From positions 1 to 5,930 of the forward strand of contig JAQBNJ010000209.1 of NCBI GenBank assembly GCA_028288645.1: DNA of 5,930 nucleotides, in the 5' to 3' direction. Both the position numbers and the translations under genes were made by a program. Origin of the DNA: Sediminibacterium sp. Its GTDB lineage: Bacteria; Bacteroidota; Bacteroidia; Chitinophagales; Chitinophagaceae. The notes under the pieces are model-generated. The model was given only the letters and a program-made list of their open reading frames with translations, was not told the DNA's origin and made no database searches. Each line of letters opens with the position of its first letter. Positions within the stretch are counted from its first letter, which is position 1. Positions 1 to 5,930 of the stretch are shown here, piece after piece.

Positions 1-1
1 C

Positions 2-3000
2 AATTACCAGGTAAATACCAACCCCGATATCAATAATCCTGCTGTTGATATCTACCCGAACCTGCCACTTTCTAATGCTGATTTTCCGTACACAACCCAG
101 GATGAAAATCAAATGAAAATCAATGCCTACGCATGGAACCTCACCGCTGTTCAATTGCCAAGCGGGGGTGCGATAAAAGTTACTTATGAACCGCATCATT
201 ACGCCTATACACAGGATCAACGGAATATGGAAATGTTTTTGATTGAGGGCTTTGGGTCAGATATCAGCAGTATAACCAGTCCGAATTTATATGATCCTTC
301 AGGTTCTGGCCCATCTAATTTATTTCTGAAAATAAAACTGAAATCCTCGATTGGATCAGGGACGACAGCAGAAAAAAATAAACAAATATTATATCAATAC
401 TTTAATATTACTTCTATAGCTGCCGGTACAGAATTACCTCAATACTTCTACTATAAAACATTGGTTCAATTACGAGATGGCAGGGCATCTACCTGGGAAT
501 GGATAAACGGTTATTGTAAAATCGTAAGTGTAGGTATAATAGGTACTGATTATGCTTACATTGAACTTAAACCTGTTTGTATAAATGATAAGTCTGAAAG
601 TAGCTGTCCGGTCATTAATCTCGTAAATCCTATGGCAAAGAATGCCTTTCAATTTATGCGGATGAACAGGCCCGGGTTGAGTTATGGAAGTTCTGAGAGC
701 CAACCGCTTCAGGATGATGTAACGCTGGAAGAGTTTCTTCACATGGATCTGAACGGCCAGATATCTGATCAAATGACTGCATTTACGAATGGCTTTAATA
801 AGTACGCCCGAAATGGACAATTTGCTAATAAAGTTGCTCTACGTAAATCATTCATCAGGCTCTACAGCCCGGATATGAATAAGATTATTGGTGGTTCCAG
901 GGTCAAAACCATTACTACAACTGATAACTGGGATCAACTTACATCTGGCTATACTGCACCATTAGCTACAGGAAAAAGTTATACAATTGATTATGAATAT
1001 ACAGATGTTATTAAGAACCCTGTAACCAACCAGGATCAGGTGATCAGCAGCGGTGTAACAGAATATGAGCCATTTACAGGCGGCGATGAAAACCCTCTTC
1101 ATCAACCTTCTTTTTATGACCAGCGGATAAAAATGGCACCCGATAATAATTTATTTGTTGACCTGCCTTACAATGAATCCTTATACCCTGGCCCGAATCT
1201 TAACTATTCGAAGGTAAAAGTGATCTCAAATAAAACAGGGTTGCGCGTGCCTGGCACCGGCTACCAGGTTCACGAATTTTTTACTGCAAAAGACTATCCG
1301 GTTACAACAGATAATACAGAGATCGGGGATAATTTCGAGAAGAAGACGTCAGTTTTGCAAGGCTTACTATCCAGTGTTTTGGGCGTAGGTGAATTTCATG
1401 ATTATGTTACTGTTTCACAAGGGTTTTCCGTGGTGCTTAACGATATGCATGGCAAAACCAAATCAACAAAAAACTACAATAGCCAGGGCACCCTTGTATC
1501 AAGTGAAGAGTATACGTACGCCCTGCATAAGAACCTCACATTGATCAACGATAAAGACAGTATTTATACTTCTGATAAATTAGGTGTGAGTGTATCGGCT
1601 ATTATCGATTCAAGAACAACTGAACACAATACCCAGGTTTTGGGTGTTGACCTGAATCTTGATGTTACCCTTCTTTCAATTGTGCCTGCTTTTATGGTGG
1701 TACCCCTACCAAAATCAACTTCAGAATCTACCAGGCTTAATTCGGTTGCTGTAAATAAAATCATAACTAAAAAGGGGATCCAGGTGATGAAAACCGTTAC
1801 GGAAAACGGCGCCAGGATAAGTACCGAAAACCTGCTTTTCGATGATAAAACAGGAAATACGCTGCTCACCCGAACAACCAATGAATTTAATGACCCTTTA
1901 TATTCATTTCATTACCCGGCCCATTGGATCTATAAAGGATTGGCCGCCGGTTATGTATCTTCTGATTTCTCTTTTAATGTTTCAGGGAATATGGTATCCA
2001 TTAACAATGCTGATATTTTAAATGCATTAAATGAAGGTGATGAACTTGTAGATGGTTTGGGAAACCGTTTATGGATTACAGCCAAAGGCATCAATTCAAT
2101 TTCCGTTCAGCCAAAAATAACAGGTACTGGTTTCCCGGCTGGCGATTACAAAGTGTTGCGTCCCGGTAAAAGGAATTTAATAAGTGAAGAAGCAGGAACA
2201 ATCGTTACAAATTATCTGCCAATATTGGGTAACTCCTTACATTTTATAACGAATGTTAGCGATACTGGTATCATAAATGCCAGTATGAAACAATACGCAG
2301 ATAACAGGGTCAAATTTTGCAAATGTGACAGCTTTAGCAGCGGCCCTGTTTCGCCGGTTTTTCAGCCTGGGAATAGTTTCGACAATCCCTATTCAAATGG
2401 AACCCTGGGCAATTGGTACCCGTTAAAGACCTGGGCATATTTAACCGGCCGTACACGAAGTACTCCGGCTTTACTAAACAATCTGACCAACCTCAGGAAA
2501 GATGGAATGTTTACTTCGTATAATAATTTTTTCAACCCACCCCAAGCAGGTAATAACCAATGGACAATTACACCTGCCAATTGGCAATGGGTTGAAACGG
2601 TTACCATTAAAGATGTAAACGGCCTGACACTTGAAACAAAGGATGCATTGAACAGGTACAATGCAATGCTTACGGGCTATAAACAAAAATTAATAGTAGC
2701 AGAAGCCGGCAATGCAAAACAACGTGAGATCATGTATGATGGTTTTGAGGACTGGAATTATTTACCTTACACAAGCGCTTGTGACAGTGCTTTATTATGC
2801 CAACCCGAACAGATAAACTGGAAGGGTATTTTTAAAGTTGCCGGAGATCAATCACATACCGGGAAATTTTCCGGGGAATTAATGGCAGCTTCCTCTCAGG
2901 TTTCTGTACCGCTTGATATTTTCAATGATTGCGGAATATTATTAATAGTCAATACGAAGAGCCTGGTAACGGGCAATGCCAATAACAATGCAGGTAACAA

Positions 3001-3517
3001 TGCCAAAAATAATACGGGTATTCCTAATGATAGTGTTCAGGATCCAACTGACGAATCTCCTTGTTGCACAGGAATATTCAGGCCGGTAAAAGGTAAAAAA
3101 TATATCATTTCTGCCTGGGTAAGGGAAAAAGGAAACGACCTGGCCTACACTTTTACAGATCCTTCAATAAACATCAGCGGTATTTCATTTAACACTTCAG
3201 GAAATATTATTGACGGGTGGCAAAGGATATACGGTGAATTTAGTGTCCCGACCAATACTCCCAATCTGAATATTGTGTTTACCAAAGGAACGCGCCAGAC
3301 ATTTTTTGATGATATCAGAATTTATCCACTGGACGGAAAAATGACCACGTATGTGTATGACCGCAATACACAGAAACTCACATTCACCTGTGATGAGAAT
3401 AACTATTTCACAAAATATAATTATGATGGAGAAAACAACCTGCAGTCTGTAAACAAAGAAACAGAACAGGGCGTGCAAACGATCAAAGAAGGCCGTTCAT
3501 CAACACATAAAAACTAA
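2..3517 (+). CDS. Large Bacteroidota RHS/YD-associated surface protein, C-terminal part (5' partial)
   Basis: The frame is open back to base 2, so Met at 113 is internal: the upstream residues DFPYTTQ lead straight into the conserved block AWNLTAVQLPSGG (nt 131-169). Residues below count that Met as 1. Blocks I recognise from large exported Bacteroidota proteins follow in order: NPLHQP to YSKVKV (327-370), VHEFFTAKDYP (386-396), LNDMHGK (442-448), a hydrophobic stretch ending VVPLP (about 518-533), NEFNDPLYSFHYPAHW (590-605), KVLRPGKRN (680-688), FCKCD (735-739), NPY and LGNW (758-768) and YDGFEDW (875-881). From about 874 to 1072 lies a probable galactose-binding-like beta-sandwich ending FFDDIRIYP. 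The tail holds YD-like motifs TTYVYD (1078-1083) and KYNYDGENN (1101-1109), and stops at HKN without a recognisable T9SS sorting domain or toxin. Cysteine pairs fit an exported protein. Function is unknown: adhesin, glycan binding or toxin-delivery scaffold are possible. It overlaps the next gene by one base. The family assignment is from memory of its motifs, not a search. Confidence 0.9.
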   Translation, partial: NYQVNTNPDINNPAVDIYPNLPLSNADFPYTTQDENQMKINAYAWNLTAVQLPSGGAIKVTYEPHHYAYTQDQRNMEMFLIEGFGSDISSITSPNLYDPSGSGPSNLFLKIKLKSSIGSGTTAEKNKQILYQYFNITSIAAGTELPQYFYYKTLVQLRDGRASTWEWINGYCKIVSVGIIGTDYAYIELKPVCINDKSESSCPVINLVNPMAKNAFQFMRMNRPGLSYGSSESQPLQDDVTLEEFLHMDLNGQISDQMTAFTNGFNKYARNGQFANKVALRKSFIRLYSPDMNKIIGGSRVKTITTTDNWDQLTSGYTAPLATGKSYTIDYEYTDVIKNPVTNQDQVISSGVTEYEPFTGGDENPLHQPSFYDQRIKMAPDNNLFVDLPYNESLYPGPNLNYSKVKVISNKTGLRVPGTGYQVHEFFTAKDYPVTTDNTEIGDNFEKKTSVLQGLLSSVLGVGEFHDYVTVSQGFSVVLNDMHGKTKSTKNYNSQGTLVSSEEYTYALHKNLTLINDKDSIYTSDKLGVSVSAIIDSRTTEHNTQVLGVDLNLDVTLLSIVPAFMVVPLPKSTSESTRLNSVAVNKIITKKGIQVMKTVTENGARISTENLLFDDKTGNTLLTRTTNEFNDPLYSFHYPAHWIYKGLAAGYVSSDFSFNVSGNMVSINNADILNALNEGDELVDGLGNRLWITAKGINSISVQPKITGTGFPAGDYKVLRPGKRNLISEEAGTIVTNYLPILGNSLHFITNVSDTGIINASMKQYADNRVKFCKCDSFSSGPVSPVFQPGNSFDNPYSNGTLGNWYPLKTWAYLTGRTRSTPALLNNLTNLRKDGMFTSYNNFFNPPQAGNNQWTITPANWQWVETVTIKDVNGLTLETKDALNRYNAMLTGYKQKLIVAEAGNAKQREIMYDGFEDWNYLPYTSACDSALLCQPEQINWKGIFKVAGDQSHTGKFSGELMAASSQVSVPLDIFNDCGILLIVNTKSLVTGNANNNAGNNAKNNTGIPNDSVQDPTDESPCCTGIFRPVKGKKYIISAWVREKGNDLAYTFTDPSINISGISFNTSGNIIDGWQRIYGEFSVPTNTPNLNIVFTKGTRQTFFDDIRIYPLDGKMTTYVYDRNTQKLTFTCDENNYFTKYNYDGENNLQSVNKETEQGVQTIKEGRSSTHKN
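2732..3331 (+). other. Carbohydrate-binding-like (galactose-binding) beta-sandwich domain in the first protein
   Basis: This is a sub-gene domain call. The segment starts at MYDGFEDW, passes through a SHTGKFSGEL strand pattern, the Asn-rich linker, KGKKYIISAWVREKG, and GWQRIYGEFSVP, and ends FFDDIRIYP. The order 'GFEDW, H-TGK-S, KY-SAWV, W-R, FDDI' is typical of CBM-like jelly-roll domains in exported proteins. Fold assignment is by pattern only. Ligand and calcium site cannot be read from the sequence. Confidence 0.6.
2965..3018 (+). repeat. Short degenerate duplication encoding an Asn-rich linker
   Basis: The elements GGTAAC (2965 and 2993) and AATGCC (2975 and 2999), each followed by AAT/AAC-rich sequence, occur twice within 54 bases. 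They encode Gly-Asn-Ala and Asn-Asn-Ala units (GNANNNAGNNAKNNTG). The stretch lies between Cys-containing segments (DCG before, SPCC after) inside the carbohydrate-binding-like domain. It reads as a flexible loop or linker that has grown by slippage or small tandem duplication. Confidence 0.55.
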
Positions 3518-3519
3518 TG
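3515..3519 (+). other. TAATG stop/start overlap between first and second genes
   Basis: The TAA stop of the first gene shares its last A with the ATG of the second. The bases before it (CACATAAAAACTA) are A-rich with no Shine-Dalgarno sequence, as is usual in Bacteroidota. The arrangement implies termination-reinitiation coupling and a shared transcript, and it rules out a promoter or terminator between the two genes. Confidence 0.85.
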
Positions 3520-4230
3520 AGAAAAATCATTTTCCTGCTTATAGTGGTTTTACCCTTTGCTGCATTTGCACAAAAGGAATTGTTCATGAAGGAATTCAAT
3601 GAAGTGAATAACTGGTTCTTTGTACAGCAAAATAGTATGGTCGTTCAGAAATATACGTATTACAAAGACTCAGCCATGAGTAATGCGGATGATTCATCTT
3701 TCTGCACAATTGTTAAGAATAAAAACGCTATCCATTATAAAGTCGCCGGTATGGAATCATTTAGCGATAGCGGGTATATGGTCAAAATAAGTCATGCAGA
3801 TAAATACCTGTATGTTTCTAAAACCGGTAAAACAGATACGGCTCAGGTAAGGGCCTTATTCAATGCCGGGTTTGCCGGGTATAATACTTATAGCAAAAAA
3901 GGTTCTTCCGATAATACCAGTTCATGGGAACTGACAGGTGGAATAAATGGCGTCAACTCCGCAAGGTTTGTAATGGATCTGCACAACCATAAAATAAAAT
4001 ACCTGGAAATAGTTCTGGCGGGCAATCATCCATTGATCAGCCCATTTAGAAAACCAGGACAGGAATCAGATCAGGCCGTGATCATTAAAGTGGAATATCA
4101 ATACCCGACCGATATAAAAAAAAAGAATATTGAAACACTAAGTGATTTTATTACCATTCGTGAAAACAATATTAGCCCTTCGCCAAAGTATAAAGAATAC
4201 CAGATAAAATTATTAACCGAAAATAAATGA
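3517..4230 (+). CDS. Small secreted/periplasmic protein of unknown function, possibly LolA-like fold
   Basis: This is a complete 237-residue protein. It opens with a classical signal peptide: Arg-Lys, a hydrophobic core at residues 4-14, and a signal peptidase I site AFA|Q after residue 18. No lipobox cysteine or later membrane segment is seen, so the mature protein should be soluble in the periplasm or outside the cell. The body looks rich in beta-strands (for example KYTYYKD, YLYVSKTG, HKIKYLEIVLAG at 158-169, VEYQYPT at 192-198) and ends in a charged tail. The alternation of strands with a DLHNHKIKYLEIVL stretch recalls LolA/LppX-type half-barrels, but this is a weak fold guess with no diagnostic motif. 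I do not recognise the family. The start is fixed by the signal peptide and by the TAATG junction with the upstream gene, and the end overlaps the next start by four bases. Its place between two giant exported proteins suggests a chaperone, periplasmic carrier or secretion accessory for one of them. That is inference. Confidence 0.88.
   Translation: MRKIIFLLIVVLPFAAFAQKELFMKEFNEVNNWFFVQQNSMVVQKYTYYKDSAMSNADDSSFCTIVKNKNAIHYKVAGMESFSDSGYMVKISHADKYLYVSKTGKTDTAQVRALFNAGFAGYNTYSKKGSSDNTSSWELTGGINGVNSARFVMDLHNHKIKYLEIVLAGNHPLISPFRKPGQESDQAVIIKVEYQYPTDIKKKNIETLSDFITIRENNISPSPKYKEYQIKLLTENK
4116..4124 (+). other. A9 homopolymer tract inside the small secreted protein gene
   Basis: Nine consecutive A residues encode part of Ile-Lys-Lys-Lys near residue 200 of the second protein. 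Losing one A would bring a TAA after about five codons past the tract, and gaining one would bring a TGA after two. Either shift would truncate the protein and move the stop about 80-95 bases away from the third gene's start, breaking the coupling. The tract is a possible slippage site, but may be simple coincidence in an A-rich genome. Confidence 0.5.
4227..4230 (+). other. ATGA start/stop overlap between second and third genes
   Basis: The ATG of the third gene overlaps the TGA stop of the second by four bases, the classic coupling overlap. The preceding bases (CCGAAAATAA) are A-rich and carry no Shine-Dalgarno motif. Translation of the third, large protein therefore probably depends on ribosomes finishing the small secreted protein. 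Confidence 0.85.
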
Positions 4231-5930
4231 AAAGAATACTCTTCTTCATTCTTTTGTTGTTGGGTTCTGCCTGTGTGTATGCAGGTACCGGGACTAAAAT
4301 TAATTTCCCCCTTAACGGGAATGGATTTTTGATAAATAAAAACCTCAACAAGGTAATCCATGAATCCAGTATGGGCAACAATATCAACTGGGCTGCTCAT
4401 ACCAATACATCAAAAGAGTTTTACTCATTTGCCAATACACTTGAATTATATCAATATGAGTCTACTGACCTGCCGGTTAATTTTGAGTATGATCTTACCA
4501 TTAAAGGCAAATTGATGTATTACCAACTGGGAAGTTCTATGCCGGTTTCCCAAATAGTAACCTTACACATTAATAATAAACAGAAAGGAGCCAGCAGGCT
4601 GACAGATTTTTACAGTTATACCAATGCATATAAATCACAATTTATCATTGACGAAATTAATCTAACAGGAATACCACCCAAGGGAACAGATCTATATGCA
4701 GCGGTAAGTAAGCTTGTGGAACTGAATCTAAGTATTCAGTCTACCCATTATCTTCAGCCGGTACTGGGTCATCCTATAATGGTTTTGGAACCACCATGTT
4801 TGGATGAAACTTCCAATGAAATGGTAATCACCTGGCCCGTGTTCTCTTATGCCGAAGAATATGAACTGGAACTGCTGTATGTTGATGATTATAAAGAAAA
4901 TGGCACCCCGTTATCCCAGGCTGATATCAATTTTGATTTCAGGGAAAATGCAACCCGGATTGTTTTAAAGGAAATGTTTTACAGGCTTCCCATGGTATAC
5001 GATAGGGGATATATTTTATACCGGGTACGGCCCATTGGTCGTGGCGGCCCGTTATGGGATAAACGAATACCGGGGCCATGGTCAACCGCATTGGTTTACG
5101 GAACAGTGGATCATTTTAATGAAAAAATATATGTAGCAGCGAATGCCGTACATACATTGAAAAAAATAAACTGGCAGGTGACCACTACCTATGCAGAGGA
5201 TGGCAAACGAAAGGATGTTGTGCAGTATTCGGATGGATTATACATGACCAGGCAAACGGTAACCGGCGTAAGCCAGGCAAGAAATATTTTTACAGTTAAT
5301 GGTACTAACGGTGGGCTGGAAAACATACAACCCTGTTCTTTACTGGGAACAGAAAAACTGAAAGAGATCATAGCCCAGGAAAATATTTATGATTTTAATG
5401 GAAGGGTAGGTGTACAGATAATGCCGGTTCCTACAGGTACACACCAGATCGATTATATTCCACACCTTAATCAAAATTCATCCGGTATACCTTATTCATG
5501 GAATGATTTTGACAGGTTTGATAATTGTGGGCTGCCTGCAAAACCATTAAAACAAACCGGTACAGGCTCATTGGGTGCGGGACAATATTATTCACCCGGC
5601 AACCCCAACAAACTTGGATACAACGCTTTTATTCCTGATGCGAATGGCTTTGCTTTTTCAAGGGTACAATATACAGATGATAATACCGGAAGGGTGAGCA
5701 GGCAGGGTGGTGTGGGACCTAAATTTCAGCTTGACAGCACACATGAAACAAAGTTTTTTTACGGAACACCCAACCAGGTAGAATTAGACAGGATGTTTGG
5801 CACGGAAGTAGGATTTGCCAAACGATACTTAAAGAAAATGGTGGTGGATCCAAACGGGCAAACTTCGGTTACCTATGAAAATCCCGAAGGTAAAACCATT
5901 GCTACTGCACTTGCGGGAGATCGGAAGAGC
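4227..5930 (+). CDS. Large exported RHS/YD-repeat-family protein, N-terminal part (3' partial)
   Basis: The frame is open from ATG to the end of the window (568 codons), though the last three (RKS) are probably adapter-derived. Residues 1-19 form a signal peptide with a VYA|G type I cleavage site. Cys16 lacks a good lipobox (Gly at -3), so a lipoprotein is less likely. Residues 20-180 are an unassigned beta-rich region. Residues 184-290 resemble a fibronectin-III-like module (ITWPVFSYAEEYELEL, then YILYRVRPIG and PGPWS). Residues 312-402 hold a block typical of Bacteroidota RHS-family proteins (INWQVTTTYAEDGKRKDVV, then YDFNGRVGVQIMPVP). Residues 475-565 hold its signature: SRVQYTDDNTGRVSRQGG, THETKFFYGTP, VELDRMFG, VVDPNGQTSVTY and EGKTIATALAGD. 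Relatives I recall run to well over 1,500 residues and reach YD repeats and an RHS core, sometimes with a variable C-terminal domain, but none of that is visible here. The start is supported by the ATGA overlap, A-rich upstream sequence and the signal peptide. It is probably cell-surface or secreted; substrate and target are unknown. Confidence 0.9.
   Translation, partial: MKRILFFILLLLGSACVYAGTGTKINFPLNGNGFLINKNLNKVIHESSMGNNINWAAHTNTSKEFYSFANTLELYQYESTDLPVNFEYDLTIKGKLMYYQLGSSMPVSQIVTLHINNKQKGASRLTDFYSYTNAYKSQFIIDEINLTGIPPKGTDLYAAVSKLVELNLSIQSTHYLQPVLGHPIMVLEPPCLDETSNEMVITWPVFSYAEEYELELLYVDDYKENGTPLSQADINFDFRENATRIVLKEMFYRLPMVYDRGYILYRVRPIGRGGPLWDKRIPGPWSTALVYGTVDHFNEKIYVAANAVHTLKKINWQVTTTYAEDGKRKDVVQYSDGLYMTRQTVTGVSQARNIFTVNGTNGGLENIQPCSLLGTEKLKEIIAQENIYDFNGRVGVQIMPVPTGTHQIDYIPHLNQNSSGIPYSWNDFDRFDNCGLPAKPLKQTGTGSLGAGQYYSPGNPNKLGYNAFIPDANGFAFSRVQYTDDNTGRVSRQGGVGPKFQLDSTHETKFFYGTPNQVELDRMFGTEVGFAKRYLKKMVVDPNGQTSVTYENPEGKTIATALAGDRKS
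5918..5930 (+). other. Probable Illumina TruSeq adapter remnant at contig end
   Basis: The terminal 13 bases, AGATCGGAAGAGC, match exactly the common 5' portion of the Illumina TruSeq adapter, and they sit flush with the sequence end, as read-through adapter does. The first few bases (AGAT) may also be genomic, because the conserved protein block ends in Ala-Gly-Asp, which needs GGAGAT there. The codons CGG AAG AGC that follow should not be treated as biological. Confidence 0.92.

Noticed and set aside
1..20. Adapter sequence at the 5' end as well
   Set aside because: The first bases do not match the reverse complement of the adapter (GCTCTTCCGATCT) and they encode conserved in-frame protein.
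113..115. ATG at 113 as the true start of the first gene
   Set aside because: The frame is open to the window's first bases, the upstream residues (DFPYTTQ) belong to the same conserved block, and no signal peptide follows this Met although the protein looks exported.
470..820. Minus-strand open frames opposite the first gene (also near 1564-1881, 2389-2686 and 3197-3478)
   Set aside because: They lie wholly inside a well-supported plus-strand gene, lack recognisable motifs or start signals, and read as antisense shadows.
3490..3530. Promoter or terminator between the first and second genes
   Set aside because: The genes overlap by one base, and neither a hairpin with T-run nor a Bacteroidota -7/-33 promoter pattern is evident.
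4260..4277. Lipoprotein signal (LGSAC) in the third protein
   Set aside because: Gly at -3 does not fit the lipobox well, while VYA|G just after it is a good signal peptidase I site. It stays a minor alternative.
4098..4400. Minus-strand open frames across the second/third gene junction, and another at 5189-5371
   Set aside because: They overlap two supported genes with signal peptides and conserved blocks, and their translations show no family resemblance.

Overview
The window is almost entirely protein-coding on the + strand. It looks like a piece of a Bacteroidota genome or metagenome contig, most likely from the Chitinophagia/Sphingobacteriia side. The clues are A-rich sequence with no Shine-Dalgarno motif before the internal starts, proteins rich in Asn, Tyr and Thr, moderately AT-rich DNA, and two very large exported proteins of a kind I recognise only from that phylum. 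The placement is inference, since no marker gene is present.

Layout: (1) 2-3517, the C-terminal 1,171 residues of a very large protein whose start lies upstream of the window. It carries a series of motif blocks conserved in large Bacteroidota RHS-associated surface proteins, then a cysteine-bearing carbohydrate-binding-like beta-sandwich, and ends in one or two degenerate YD-type repeats. (2) 3517-4230, a 237-residue secreted or periplasmic protein of unknown function with a clear signal peptide. (3) 4227-5930, the first 568 codons of a second large exported protein. It has a signal peptide, a fibronectin-III-like module and the N-terminal conserved blocks of large Bacteroidota RHS/YD-repeat proteins, and it runs off the end. 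There is no intergenic DNA: the genes join through TAATG and ATGA overlaps, so they are almost certainly one transcript with coupled translation. No RNA gene, mobile element, CRISPR array, promoter or terminator is visible, and no non-coding stretch exceeds a few bases.

The likely theme is a cell-surface or secreted giant-protein operon: two large YD/RHS-related proteins with a small exported protein between them. Related third genes often run into an RHS core and sometimes a variable C-terminal toxin, but that part is not in the window, so toxin, adhesin and glycan-handling roles all remain open.

The last 13 bases, AGATCGGAAGAGC, are exactly the start of the common Illumina TruSeq adapter. 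The contig therefore very probably ends in untrimmed adapter, and the last three residues of the third protein are artefactual.
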